Positions 36,574 to 49,430 are shown, counted from the first letter of the stretch. The stretch is DNA of 64,000 nt from Nageia nagi (GCA_050084985.1 JBITNC010000001.1:193068001-193132000), one strand, 5' to 3'. The notes: generated by a model not told the origin, from the sequence alone. Made by a program: numbers and translations.

Positions 36574-36869
36574 CTCCCTTTGTCAATAATATTAGCATAG
36601 CTAACCTATGAAAATTAATTTATTCGAGAATTTGTAAGGCATTGAATAGAGATTCTCTATAAGGTATCCTTTTCAATTCATCAACTATATTGTAAGGGAT
36701 CATTTTTGATACCTCCTTATTCTTATTTGGGAATATTCTCTTGAACTGTTGAGTTTTCTCTTCCCTCAAGGCTCTAGTGAAGTGAAAGGAATCTCAATTT
36801 TCTTCTAGCCATTTTCTTTTTAATCTCTTTTTGTTGAGTAGGATCTAACACAACAATTTGATGCTAAGA

Positions 36870-38150
36870 TTATTTTTTAATATTTGCACCATACATTACC
36901 ACAACATCGCTCACTACCACTTTGAGGGTATTTTGAGGACTTGATGGGATTGAAGGTTGTGGCTTCCCTAAAGTAGGAATTTTTATTTTCCTATGAGCAA
37001 GAGGGAACCTTCTATCTAATATTATTTTAATATCAAAGTTATCATTATCAAGATCCACCAAGATCATGAAATTAGCTTATATTTTGATATTTCCACAATA
37101 GTCCATGTCTATTCCCCATTAGCTTCTAATTGAACTTGATGTTCATAGATCGAGAAACTTTCCTACATGTGTTGATTATTACATGCTCAACACCAACTTG
37201 ATTGGGGTATACTTATTGTAGGATCTAGGGACATACGAACATGGTATCCTTTCTTTCTTGAGATCTACTAATTTAATATTAATTTCCAAGATGGATGAGG
37301 ATACCTTCTATGCTATGTTTCATTGTACCTATACTATTTTCCATCATACATTTATTGGTTTTTATCATATATTTGATAGGATATTTATTAAACAACATAT
37401 TGATTAGACTATGCTCATACTAATTCTTTTAGCTCATTAATTTTTGCTTACATTTGATCCTTTAGTCGCATATTATTTTCTTATGATGGAATCAAGAGAT
37501 ATAAGTACATAAGTGGAGGAGCTAACAGCAAGAGATATAAGTACATAATGTGCTAGGATTTGTAATTGAGAAGTTTCATGCATTGGAAGGATTTGGTTTA
37601 AAGGGAAAACCATATAAGGTAGGTATTGCCTTAATATAGATGTTTGAGTAAGGTGTGAGATGATATGCATGATCATTTTGGTGGGAATTTTTCCTACAAA
37701 TATGTCATGCATCAACTTCTAAAAAAAATTGGTATACATTCATAAAATTAATGAATTTTAACATTTGAATCCTAGCTACAAGATAGAGGGAAAAAGCACT
37801 TGAGGTCTTGAGATGCAGGAGGCCTTATTGAATGCAAGGCTCTCTTCCAATATTTCCTAAAATGGATATTGAAATCTAATATGTTCTCTTGCTCATGCCT
37901 TTTAATGGAGGTGCATTATGAGAGTTGAGAATATAAGTCTCCTACCTCATTGTACTCTAAGATGAATTGTTCATCTGATTGATTCTAAGTAGTAATAGAG
38001 TTGGTGGGTGGGGTCTTATACCAATCTAAAATAATCCCTCTAAAGAACATGCTAAGTAATCTTAGCATGAAATCTTCATTGATAATATGGTGGGTTTTGG
38101 CCATATATACTACATTTGTACAATGCTCATAAGAAGTCTTTCTCCTTCCA
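36870..38150 (-). pseudogene. Gypsy-1 gag (broken)
   Basis: 37740-38110 on the minus strand holds the retrotransposon Gag core (PF03732-like): LRLLSMFFRGIILDWYKTPP, then ENILDFNIHFRKYW. 37473-37715 is a Pro/Leu/Ser-rich tail containing an 18-bp direct repeat 'agagatataagtacataa' (37495 and about 37530). The N-terminal part of Gag upstream of 38150 is missing or unreadable. Confidence 0.65.
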
Positions 38151-39644
38151 TCATAGTATTGTTAGTGTAGATGCATAAAAAAGATTTATTATTTATTCAT
38201 AAATCATATTTTAAGTATCTAAGTTATAAATTATTTAAATCATGCAAATATCTATAATATCAAGTCTAATGTGCTAATTAAATGCTAAACATGCGCTATT
38301 CAAGTATAATATATCTTAATCATGTTTATATCTAGAATTATCTTGAGAATATCATTAATATTGCATGTTCTTCTATAATTCTATTGAAATTATTATTCTT
38401 ATTCCAAATTTGGTTCTCACTCTCCCTTTTTTCCTTATAGGTATAAAGGGAGGTGCACAACATAATAAACCCTATCATATCTCTCTGATAGGTGGTTTTT
38501 AGTAGTTCAATTACTACATTTATGATGTATCTAGATACTACCTATCTAAGAATTTGTTATATTATGAGCTTTATCTACTTGCTATCTGTTGTGTACATTC
38601 TAACTCTATAGGTATCAAGATGTTCATACTGTGAGAGAATATTTTTGACATGATATTAATGCCATGCTTCTTTGCAATCTAGGGCTACAAATTTGGAGAA
38701 CATCAAGCATTTAACTAGGTCACTCAAATATCATTATGAATTCATCCCAAATTTGATCAAATATTTCACATAATTGGACTACATCTTTGAGGATTGCTTG
38801 CTTCTCATATCAGGTGCACAATTTCTTGGTTTTATTTGGATAGCTTAGATAAGTGATTTTTATCAAATATTGTATATTGTATATTTGTTGTATTTATTAT
38901 AGTAAATCATAATTTAGAGTCTACATTTTGGTGAACCTGATTGATCTTACAAACCTTAGAATTTTTACTGTAAGGCATCACTTTTTTTGTGGAGTCTTGT
39001 ATTAGAAACCCTATTTTTTATTTTATTTTTGGTTGAACTAATTTTTACCAAATTTATAAAAATTCTTAATGCTTCAAAATCATTAGAAAATTAGGAATTT
39101 TTTATTTGCCAAAAAAACATCATTGTAGAAAAACCTAGTTTTTGGAGGTCATTTTGTTCAATTTGGTGAGATCTGGCATTAGAAAATTTTGTACAAATCA
39201 TAGACAAATATAATTAGAAATTGGTGAGATCTAGCATTAGAAAATTTTGTACTAATATATATATTTTTTTAGAAAACATTACATTCAAAAATCATAAATT
39301 TAGAAAATATTTTGCAACTATTTGGTACCTTATTTCATAATAAAAACTTGTTAAAACCATAGATCATCATAGTAGATAACTTTTTTAAGATAATTTGAGC
39401 TAATTGCGTGCATTTTTACCAAGTTGTATAAATATTTTCAAATTATAAATTAAATTTTTTTGTGAAAAAACCTCAAATTTTGAAGTCATTATTTTGAAAA
39501 TAATGTGTTTTAACATGATAAAACTTATTCCATATCATATATATACATGCTAGTAACTTATTTTTAATTTTGCATGGTCTAAAATTCCTTATTTTGTCAC
39601 ATTTCTCTAAGTTATGTGCAAAACTATAGATCTTGCATTTCAGC
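38151..39644. other. Leader-like AT-rich region with short repeats, no gene
   Basis: No coding region seen. 38980-39500 holds loosely repeated phrases such as 'aaaacctagtttttggaggtc' variants. A 58-bp tandem duplication lies at 39163-39278 ('ttggtgagatctggcattag' and a near copy at 39221). Repetitive leaders like this often precede gag in plant retroelements and may belong to the broken gene at 39645. Confidence 0.4.
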
Positions 39645-41087
39645 ATGGCTAATACAAGTTGTTTTCTTGAATTATAGAATATGCTAAGTGATACATTTGC
39701 ACCTTATCCTAAACAAGAAATACCTAAAGATGTGAATGTTATGCAAATTAATAATAGAAAATAATCCCATTATGAAATTAGTTTATCAAATTCATACTTA
39801 ATTAATACAAATGATGATGATATGCAAAATGTTGTATCAATCATAGAAAATCAAGAGAATGATAATGATAGTGATAATGATTATATGGTTGAAATTGATT
39901 ATGATGAATATTTAAATCTTAATGCTATGGATAAGTTTGAGATGTATGATGTTGCATTTAAAAATTTTTCATTTCAAGATCAAGTCAAGAAATTTAAAGA
40001 GAATATATTAACAGATACTTCTTTGATGTTAGACATTTATATTGATTTTGATCTAAAATAAAAATTTCATGCATTTATAAGGAAAGAACTAGATTCATTA
40101 TTAGAAGATCCTTATGCAATAACATATTTTAGACAAAACATTAAGAAAAATGAAATTAAAAAATAACAACATAATTTAAAACTTCAAAAAAATATAGGAG
40201 GAACTCAAATAAATAGTTTAGTAAACATAAATGTAAAGCAAAATAATACAAAAATATATTTCAAACCTCAACCTTCACAATTAGGACAAGACACATCAAG
40301 TAATATTAAAAGTCATAAAATACAAAAATAGTCTCAATATTGTGAAATACTTTAAATTACACTCAAACAAGAACAACATCATTCAAAAATAACATCTTAG
40401 AAAAAATAAAAAATAGACAACACTAACATTGTAGAAAATTCTAAACACAACACCCACACTATAAAATTTGATCAACCAAATAAAATAGAAAAAGAAAAAT
40501 TTGGTCAAAAGATCATAGATAAACATAAAACAAGTTTTAGTCTAGTTACATCCAATTGAGGTTCAATTACAAGAGTATAAAAACCAAAAAGATTATTCCC
40601 TTGAGCAGTATACATTGCAAATTTTTTGTGTTTAATTCAATGTTCAAATAAGAATATCTTAAAGTATTACCTTCAATCGTACAAATTTAGTTGATTGATA
40701 AACTTTAAGAAATAATACTAATGGAAAAGGATGGTATGCATGAATATATAGAGATTTGTCACTATGATTTTAATCATGGTGGTTAGCAAGAAATAAGTAA
40801 ACATGAACAAATTTCATCCCAATTACATCCAATTAAGGTTTAGTTAAAAGAGTATAGAATTTAAAAAGATTGGTACCCTATTAAGTACCAATTAAAGATT
40901 TTCATACTTGATTTACTATTCCAAAATGAATATTTTAAACTATTTTCAAAAGCCTAACAAATTGAGATGATTGATAAGTTTGAAGAAATGATACTAGTGG
41001 AAAAGGATGGCATACATGAATTTATATAGGAATGTGGTCATTGTTTAATGATAGCAATGGTTTCACCACTCTCTAGAACATTCTAGT
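39645..41087 (+). pseudogene. Unrecognised broken gene with a duplicated C-terminal module
   Basis: From an ATG at 39645 (MANTSCFLEL) one frame can be followed to about 40540 with only substitution-type stops (TAA, TAG) and an open stretch of 79 codons at 39822-40061 containing YDEYLNLNAMDKFEMYDV. The product is rich in Asn, Lys and Asp. A frameshift follows, and then two related modules are read, at 40546-40822 and 40823-41066, sharing QLHPI-x-V-x-L-x-EY and ending near VEKDG. The gene runs up to the insertion point of copia-C, so its 3' end may be lost. I do not recognise the family; a retroelement gag-like protein is one possibility given the repetitive leader upstream. Confidence 0.45.
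40546..41066 (+). repeat. Tandem duplication, about 277 bp
   Basis: Two units, 40546-40822 and 40823-41066, each starting 'ttacatccaatt' and carrying 'aatggaaaaggatgg' or 'gtggaaaaggatgg' near the end. Divergence is substantial, so the duplication is old. Confidence 0.7.
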
Positions 41088-41546
41088 TGTTGGAGCATTT
41101 TCTTTTTCAAACTTGTTAGTATAAAACGTGACCATGTTTCATCCTAGGTCAAAATGCAGCCATGTTTTGTTTTGACTAATCATGTTTTGCTTGCTCTCTA
41201 AAATGCAACTACATTTTTGGAGACCCCCTACATTTTGATAGAGTTCTTAGATAGTTGCAAGTTATTAATAGTTTTTTGATCCATTTTTCTTCATTGCATA
41301 TTCTTGTAGGGTATGTTACTTATCTTTAATGATGGGAGAGTGTTCTAGAGCATGCATGTAACTTCCATTTTGCTAATTTGATGATGTTTTAGTGGATTTG
41401 TGTAACTATCCTCAAGTATTCGTTTTTGTCAAAGTTGTAACCTTAATGAGCTCAGATTAGTTACTTATTGAGGGCCTATAAGTTGTACTTCAAATTTGTT
41501 GAATAAATAATCTTAGTGTGTGTTTCAATTCATGTTTATTCTTCCA
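41088..41546 (+). repeat. Copia-C 5' LTR
   Basis: 459 bp, TGTTGGAGCATTTTC to TTCTTCCA; matches 45833-46284. Confidence 0.88.
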
Positions 41547-41548
41547 TA

Positions 41549-41561
41549 TTGGTACTAAAGC
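41549..41561 (+). other. Copia-C primer-binding site
   Basis: TTGGTACTAAAGC, two bases after the LTR. TGGTACTAAAGC matches TGGTATCAGAGC in nine of twelve bases. Confidence 0.65.
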
Positions 41562-41679
41562 TAGTTGATCTAAGTGGGGTTTGAAGAGGCCATGGGTACT
41601 TTGCAACAACTTAGCAAGTTTTACAAAAAGTGATCCAAATAAGCCTATATTTTTTGCTGAGCTTTTTGGAGTGTGTGAA

Positions 41680-42640
41680 ATGGATTCTGGAGTGAATTAT
41701 ATTCCCATACCAAACTTCAATGGTGAAGATTACAAATATTGGACATTGAAGATGAAGCACTTGCTCATATGCAAGGGAATATGGGACATCATTGAAGATG
41801 GCTATGTGGAATGAGATTGGGCCACACTTCCTCAAGCTAATAGGCCTGCTAAAAAAGAGGATCAAAAGAAGAAATCTTTTGCTATCTAACATCTCCAATA
41901 ATCCTTGGACAAGAGACTCTTTCAAAGGATTGCTAGTTGTAACAAAACCAAGGATGCATGGAAGGTCTTGAAGTATGGGTTCCAAGGTAATGACTAAGTG
42001 AAGCAAGTGAGGCTCCAAAATCTTAAAACAAAGTTTGATAATCTGAAGAAAAAAGATGATGAGAAAGTAGGAGAGTACTATGTTAGAGTGAAGACTTGTG
42101 TCCAAATGATGGAGACACTTGGAGAAGAGATATCAAATTCTATTGTAGTGAAGAAAGTGTTAAGAACACTTCTTCCCAAATGGAGCCAAACTAGTATCAT
42201 GTTTGAAGAGACCAAATATCTAAGCACCATCACTCTTGATCAACTCATTAGTTCCCTAGTGTCACATGAGGAAAGGCTTGCTCCACCTACCAATGTTGGG
42301 AGTGTGGAAGAGAAGGCTTTCAATTTTAGAGAAGGTAACACTAGCACTAGTGTTCAAGGGGGAGCTCAAGGTAGAGGAAAAGGTAGATCTTATAGAGGAA
42401 GAGGAAGAGGAAGGAGAGGTGGATTTCAAATTAGAGGAGGATTCCAAGGAAGTGGTAGAGGGGATTCTCCAAGAGGTGACAAAAGAGACAAGCAATGTTA
42501 CTACTATAATAAGTATGGACACTATGAGTGGGAATGTAGATTGAAGGCTTCTCAAGAAGGAACCCAAAGTGCCAACTATGGTGAGGAGGATACATCCTCC
42601 ACCTTGTTCTTTTCTTATGCCTACTCAACCCAAAAGCAAG
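41680..42640 (+). pseudogene. Copia-C gag (broken)
   Basis: Begins MDSGVNYIPIPNFNGEDYKY at 41680, the usual copia Gag opening. Two early stops (41813 and near 41889) and one at about 41996 break it; from 41998 it is open into protease (290 codons to 42870). The middle holds the Gag helical region (VKQVRLQNLKTKFDNLKKKD). An Arg/Gly-rich RNA-binding stretch lies at 42365-42475. The zinc knuckle at 42493-42537 reads CYYYNKYGHYEWEC, with Tyr in place of the second Cys. Confidence 0.85.
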
Positions 42641-45600
42641 ATGATACATGGATTCTTGACATCGGGTGCTCCAACCACATGACCAGCAAGGGGGATCTAT
42701 TTTATGCCATTGATGATTCTTACAAATCCCAAATCATTCTTGGAGATGAAAAAGCCATTCAATTTGAAAGAATGGAAGCTATGGAGGTGTCCAAAAATGA
42801 AGGTAACAAGAAGGTAAATGATTTATATTTAATTATAAAACTAAAACATAATTTGTTGAGTGTTGGGTAAATGATGGAAAAGAACTACAAACTTGTGTTT
42901 GAGGATAGAAAATGTATGATTTATGATAAGAATCAAGGTCATAAGCATGTCACCACTATTGCAATGAAAAAGAATAGGTTGTTTCCTCTCCACTTTAATG
43001 AGAAAAGCTCAAAATTTTCTAATGTTGCTATTAATGATAAGATTTAGCTTTGGCATTTCAGATATTGGCATCTCAACTTTGCAAGTTTGAAGAGTTTGAT
43101 CTCAAATGAGATGGTGTATGGGTTGCCCAAGGTCCAAGATCACAAAGAAGTGTGTGCCAGATGTGTTATGGGAAGGCATTCAAAATCAATATTCCCAAAA
43201 GGTCAAGAATGGAGAGCCTCTTATCCCCTCCAATTGGTGCATAGTGATATCTATGGGCCAATGCAAACTTCAAGTATTGGTAAAAGTCTTTATTTCCTTA
43301 CCTTCATTGATGATTATATAAGAATGTGTTGGATTTACTTTATTAAGCACAAGGATTAAGCTTTTGAACACTTTAAGGAGTTAAAGAATAATGTTGAAAA
43401 GCAAAGTGGGTACTATTTAAAAGCCTTAAGAACAAATAGAGGGGGGGAGTTTTGTAGTAACAAGTTCTTGCAATATTGTAAAGATTATGGTGTGAGAAGG
43501 CAATTCACTGCTACCTACACTCCACAACAAAATGGTGTAGTTGAATGTAAAAATAGTACCTTAGCTAATATGGTAAGAAGCATGCTCTAAACTAAAGGTT
43601 TAAATAATATTTGTTGGGCTGAAGCTATTAGGATAGCAGTATAATTTCTATCTCTAGTTTGGATGGCATAACTCCTTTTGAGGAATGGTATGAAAAAAGA
43701 CCAAATGTAAATCATTTTAGAGTGTTTTTTTTCTTACCTTATGTGCATGTTCCAAAGGAACAAAGAAAAAAATTAGACCCAAAAATTGAACCTTGCATCT
43801 TTATTGGCTATTGTGAATCAAGCAAAGCATATAGATTGTACAATCCTAAAAATCACAAAGTTGTTATTTCCAGAGATGTTATTTTGTATGAAGGGAGAGC
43901 ATGGGGTCATCAAAAACAAGTTGTTGATGATGGATCCTTTGAGGAAAGCTCTTATAATGTACAGTCTACTATTAATACCAACCAACAATTTGTGCATCCC
44001 AAGGCATCCACAAGTCCATAAAAGACCATACAAGTGTAGCCCAAAGATGGTTCAAGTAATGGTGCAACTTCTTTTAGTAAAAATGGTAACATAAGAGGTA
44101 ATAGAACACTTGCAAATCACCCTCCATATCAAATGCTAGATCAAAATTTTTAAAAAAGGGTAACAAGAGGACAAGCTAAGGAAGTAGATCAAGTAATTAA
44201 AAGGCTTGAAAATCTCCATTTGTATAGTGATGAATTGGATGGTGAACCAAAGGGTGAAATGGCTAGTTTTACATTAGTAGCTACTACTGATTTAGAGCCT
44301 TCTTATTTTGAATATGCTTGTACTAATGATGTTTGGATGAAGGCCATGGAAGAAGAGATGCATTTCATTGAAAAGAATTATACATGGGAGCTTATTGAGC
44401 TTCCAAAAGGGAAAAAGGGTGTAGACTCTAAATGGGTCTACAAAATAAAGTTTAATGCTAATGGAACTATTGAGAGATACAAGGCTAGGCTAGTAGCCAA
44501 AGGCTTTACACATAGATATGGAATTGAATATGAGGAGACCTTTTCTCCTGTTGCTAGATAAGAAACCATCAAAATGGCTCTCTCCATTGCTACTCACAAA
44601 AGCTAGAAAGTCTACCACTTGGATGTCAAGAGTGCATTCCTAAATGGGTATCTTGATGAAGATGTATTTGTTGTTTAGCCCCAAGGTTTTGAATAGATAG
44701 GTAAAGAGAATCATGTATACAAGTTGAAGAAGGCATTGTATGGCCTCAAGCAAGCCCCCCAGGCTTGGTACTCATAGATAAATGGGTATTTTCAAAATTA
44801 TGGATTCACAAGGAGCAAAAATGAAGTAACTCTCTACTATAAATGTGATGGCATTGATATTTTGCTAATTTGTTTATATGTTAATGATCTTATTTATATG
44901 GGTAGCAATTCTAGTTTAAATGATGCTTTTAAATACTCCATGATGCAAGAATTTGAGATGAAAGATCTTGGCCATATGCACTATGTTTTTGGTTTGGAGG
45001 TTTTTCAAGATGATAATCAAATTTTTATTGCTCAAACTAAGTATGCTAATGATCTATTGCACAAGTTTGGTCTAGATGATTGCATAACTATTGTCAATAC
45101 TATTGTACATGGAGAGAACTTGACTAAAGAAGATGGGGTTTCTAAAGCTGATGTACACATTTACCAAATCTTGGTTGGGAGCTTGTTGTTCCTCACAAAT
45201 TCTAGACCTGATATCTATCATGTTGTCTCACTTGTGTCTAGGTACATGAGTGCCCCTTCAGAGAACCATTTAAAGGTATAAATAAGAATTCTTAGATATG
45301 TGAAAGGCACAACAAATTTTGGCATCCACTACCTCAAGAACAAAGCTTTTAAACTTTATGGGTATAGTGATAATGATTGGGGTAACAATATTTATAATTG
45401 AAAGTCTACTTGTAGAAATTATTTCAACCTTGAATCTATGTTGGTTACTTGATATTCTAGAAAACAAACACTTGTAGCACTATCCTCCACCAAAGCTGAG
45501 TACATTACCATCATTGTTTCCCATGCACAAGCCTTGTGGATGTGAAAAGTAATTAAGGAGATTGGAGAAATGCAAGTTGGTGCCACCACCTTGTACTATG

Positions 45601-45780
45601 ATAACCAGAGTGCCATTTAGCTAGTAAAGAACCCTATGCACCATTCCAAATCCAAATATTTTGACATGATGTACCATTTCATACGAGATATGGTGGAGAA
45701 TCAAGTTGTTAAATTGCATTATTACAACATTAAGGATAATCTAGCTAACTTATTCACCAAGGGTGTTGCTACACATTAGT
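42641..45780 (+). pseudogene. Copia-C pol: protease, integrase, RT, RNase H (broken)
   Basis: Protease active site DIGCSNHM at 42658-42681 (Ser of DSG replaced by Ile). Integrase: HHCC zone at 43045-43170 ending CARC, HSDIYGPM near 43241, FLTFIDDYIRMCW near 43296, RGGEF near 43439, and YTPQQNGVVE near 43517, so the acidic triad is largely kept. The integrase C-terminal region is open at 43659-44021. RT starts at 44220 with [20 protein letters not shown]; the catalytic YVDD reads YVND at 44877-44888. The RNase H part has LSSTKAEY near 45483 and DNQSAI near 45604. About twenty stops, most one transition away from Gln, Arg or Trp codons, break the polyprotein. Confidence 0.88.
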
Positions 45781-45821
45781 TTGTAAATATAAGAGACTAC
45801 TTGATCATCTCTCTCACCTTT

Positions 45822-45830
45822 AAGGGGGAG
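45822..45830 (+). other. Copia-C polypurine tract
   Basis: AAGGGGGAG, two bases before the 3' LTR. Confidence 0.8.
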
Positions 45831-45832
45831 TA

Positions 45833-46284
45833 TGTTAGAGCATTTTCTTTTTCAAACTCATCAGTATTAAATGCGATTACATTTCATCTTGGGTCAAAAT
45901 ATGATCGTGTTTTGTTCTGATCGATCATGTTTTGCTTGCTCTCTGAAACATGACCATGTTATTGGATACCCCTTGCATTTTGATAGGGTTCCTTAATATT
46001 TACAAGTTATTAATGGTTTTTGATCCATTTTTCTTCATTGCACATTCCTATAGGGTCTGTTACTTATCTAGGATGATGGGAGAGTGGTCTAGATCATGAA
46101 TGTAACTCCCATTTAGCTAATTTAATGATGTTTTAGTGGATTTGTGTAACTATCCTCAAGCATTCATTTTTGTCAAAGTTGTAACCTCAATGAGCTCAGA
46201 TTAGTTACTCATTGAGGGCCTATAAGTTGTACTTCAAATTTGTTGAATCAATAATCTTAGTGTGTGTTAAAGTTTATTCTTTTA
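45833..46284 (+). repeat. Copia-C 3' LTR
   Basis: 452 bp, TGTTAGAGCATTTTC onward; the last bases are worn, so the right border is placed by alignment with the 5' LTR. Confidence 0.85.
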
Positions 46285-46289
46285 GTAGT

Positions 46290-48480
46290 TTCTCATTTCA
46301 TGTATCATATAGGATTGCACTTTCTTATTAGAATTCACTCCTAGGTTGCATATCATCCAAGTCAATCCCTTGTGTGCATTTTTTGGTTACCATGGTAAAT
46401 CTCATCAAGTTTTTCAATCTTGCTATCTTTGCATATTTATCTTTTTTAATCACTTTCTATTGCTTCATATTTGCTTTTTGCATCTTTCCATCCTCATCAT
46501 TTTATCAAGTCTTCTTCTTACATCAAAGTTTTTATTGCCTTTCATATCTCATCAAGATTATTAAATTTACTATGCTAATCAAATGTTTTATGTCTAGATT
46601 AGTCTTGTATCTAGTTACTACATCCCATATTAGTTTTAATTCATGAAAAATTTCAAAAATAAAGATAAACAAGTAGGATCCACATACGAACATGTATAGG
46701 AATCAAAATTAGAATAAAGAAAATGTAGTCTTAGTTGTGGGCAATATAAATCTCAACTAGGAGTAGTATAAGTTTCAACTGGGGCAAGATAAAAGTTAGA
46801 TATCAAAGTTAAAAGGTATAAATTCAGAGTTCAAAATAAGAAATAGGAAAGCATTTAGTTATAGAAAAGGGGTATGCACATCATTTAAACTCAATATTTA
46901 CAGTGTTAGCACTATGCAAATCAATTAAAAATAGCCAATTCTAGGGGCACACAAGTAAGAACAAGTAAAATATATCATCTCAAACTTGTTCATATTTTAG
47001 ATATTTATATGTTCTAACCAAATTGCAGAAGATTATTCCTAAAAACTCTATATAATTGAGGGTGTTCACACCATGTATACCAATATATTTCTCAAAAATT
47101 AGGTATCTCAACTATGAAGATCAGTGTTTACTCTAAAAATTTGGTAATGTTTCTTATATTTAACATATGATTTCTTCATGATTATCTTTCAAATGTAATA
47201 CATGTTCTACTCATGATGTTTTTAGAAGCCATGAGACTCCCATGAGCATAAATATCAAATAAATTCTATAGAAATGAGTACAAACTTCAATTCTTTGGGA
47301 CACTATTGATCCTATGTGCTTTGAAATAGTAACTTCATGATAAAAAATGAAGTTATCATCTCCTAATCATTTGATGGAGGCCATCTTTGTCAACATGATC
47401 ACAAAATAGAACACTCATTTTTGCTTAAGAATATAAGAAATCCATATGCTTGAGAAAGGGAGCATTCCTAATGCTTTGGAGTAAAAAGAACCCACTTTTG
47501 TAGGGACATAAAAAAAACTTTTTTTTATAATCATGTTATAATATGTTATATGTTTGATTTTATAATGCTATATTCCTTTAAAATATATGATCTATGCAAG
47601 TATATTTTTTTCATGTTTTGCAAGCTATATCTCATAATCTATTTTTGGCTTGGCTTCCCCATCTATGGATCTTTCCTAGGGAAACCAAGTAAAAAGAGGG
47701 CATGAAGGAGACATAAATTTCATGACATCCACAAACCATTTAGGAAAGTATTCTTAAAAATCTGGTTGAAATTATTTTTACACTTCTCTTTTTTTCTTTG
47801 GATAATACTTTGGACATCTCATTATATGTTAAACATTTTTTCTAATAATTTCATAAACCAAACACATAAAAATAAATTGTGTGGGGTGTTTTCTTTTCAA
47901 TTATTATTACAAAATTCCAAGATAACTTGCAACTAACAAAATAAGACAAATAATCCTTTCAACCCCTAATTTTTACTTTTACCCAAGTTTATTAAATTTT
48001 TTGGTGAAAAATTCGAATTTAAACCATTGAAATATTTCTTTCCTCCTATGAAAATAATCAAGTAATGTTTAAAATAAATACTATGTATTTTTAAAGCACA
48101 TATTTACCTAGGATGATCATTCATCCTGTAAGGTAATTCATTAGTGCATATGCACACAAACATCATCCAAATAGAAAATAATGCACGATAATGATGTTAT
48201 GCATCTATATGATCTTAGGATTCCTTATAGTTATCAAAAATTCAATGCTAATCATTTTCTCACTCTTACCAATTTGTTCTCTACAACCAACTTATCTTTA
48301 GTTCCCTGGGGTCTTCATCTTGACAACCATGTTGATCAACTTGTTACCTGTGTCACACTAACCTCGAAGATAGCATCAAATCGACACAAAATATGTATAA
48401 AAAATTCATAATCCATTTCACATCGTAAATTATTTTAAAATTTAATTCAAATCCCCCAAGATCATTAGGGTCTAATTAAG
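46290..48480. other. AT-rich sequence with no recognisable gene
   Basis: Short ORFs only (up to 90 codons at 46374-46646, plus, hydrophobic and AT-driven). The right part lies where the 3' LTR of gypsy-2 should be, but no second copy was matched. Confidence 0.4.
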
Positions 48481-48507
48481 AGTATTTGGATGAGTCATTA
48501 CATAGTA

Positions 48508-48518
48508 CCCCCCTTAGG
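48508..48518 (-). other. Possible gypsy-2 polypurine tract
   Basis: Minus strand CCTAAGGGGGG, shortly before a possible LTR start TGTAATGACTC. Confidence 0.45.
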
Positions 48519-48639
48519 AGGAACACAGTCCCATGTGTTTTTAAACTATCCTAATAAAGTACAATAATATTCACATAACCATCCAAATAATTAATTTTTT
48601 TTCTTTTATAATAAATATATTTTCTTCAAAAGATTCACA

Positions 48640-49430
48640 AAAATTCATCTTATTATGATAAACATGCATATGTCTTCTTATTACTCATCTTCTTAGTCCT
48701 AAAACTAGGATTTGATGGAAGAGTTTCAATATCCAAGCGATCTAATACTTGCATGATTAAATAAATTAAAGCATACAATGTATCAAACATTCCTTTTCGA
48801 AGAGGAGACATGGAGACATCTTATCCCTTTTTGACAATTTAGGTGTTAGTTTAAGCATGTAAACCATTAGACTTCCTTTTCAACTATACTCAAAGGGACT
48901 AATTAGGGTTTATATTTTTGTGGAAATTATGGCATAATTATAGAAAATGAACTCAAAGGGTAGTAATTACTCCTCCAATTACTTATAAATTTTGGTTGGA
49001 TCATGACTAAATCCTCCAAATCATTCCCAGGAGTCCTACATCTCCTTATAATTAGAGCATGGAATTCATTTATTCCAAGAAGGAAAATATGATTAAATAC
49101 TAGGAAAAACTTTTCAATTAGTCAAAGACTCTCTTGATGCCTAAAGATTTGTAGTAAAAACATAATTCATAGCTTCCATAAGGCCATCATTAGTAGGGTT
49201 TTATCTTGGGAAAAGCATACTACTTTGGTTAATCTTGACCACCACCAAGTAAATAGGGTCGAGATAAAATGTGATCCATCAAATATTTTGCTATGTTGGA
49301 TGGAATTATCATAGGGAATATCAAATTTCATCATAATTTGTACTAGATCTCCTTTTCTATATCCCATATAATAGGAACTTGATGGCCTATCACCTTTTTG
49401 CATCCTTAGATTTGTAATTAATCCTCCTTT
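48640..49430 (-). pseudogene. Gypsy-2 integrase remnant
   Basis: The open stretch at 49167-49403 contains MMKFDIP followed by WWWSRLTKVVCF, matching the 'MDF-gly-leu-pro ... VVVDRLTK-x-AHF' catalytic-core block of plant gypsy integrases with one frame change. Further down, pieces read like the LLPxxEFxYN block. All catalytic spacing is broken. Confidence 0.55.

Larger units (their letters stand above)
33480..38150 (-). mobile_element. Gypsy-1: decayed Ty3/gypsy retrotransposon (LTRs not identified)
   Basis: Minus-strand blocks occur in gypsy order from high to low coordinate: Gag, aspartic protease, start of RT, then integrase with its C-terminal part. Integrase after RT marks Ty3/gypsy rather than copia. 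Most of the RT palm and RNase H is missing, so an internal deletion is likely. No LTR pair, PBS or PPT was found at either side. Confidence 0.75.
41088..46284 (+). mobile_element. Copia-C: Ty1/copia LTR retrotransposon (5.2 kb)
   Basis: LTRs at 41088-41546 and 45833-46284 begin TGTT. Flanking five bases are CTAGT and GTAGT (four of five identical), consistent with a worn target duplication. PBS, PPT and the full copia order of gag, protease, integrase, RT and RNase H are visible. It is related in sequence to copia-B but has different LTRs. Long stretches stay in one frame and are interrupted mainly by single-base stop mutations. Confidence 0.92.

Noticed and set aside
42262-42649. Minus-strand and second-frame ORFs of 72-101 codons
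   Set aside because: They overlap the Arg/Gly-rich part of copia-C gag in other frames.
46346-46646. Overlapping plus-strand ORFs rich in Phe, Leu and Ile
   Set aside because: Hydrophobic composition follows from T-rich DNA; no signal peptide context, motif or neighbour supports a gene.
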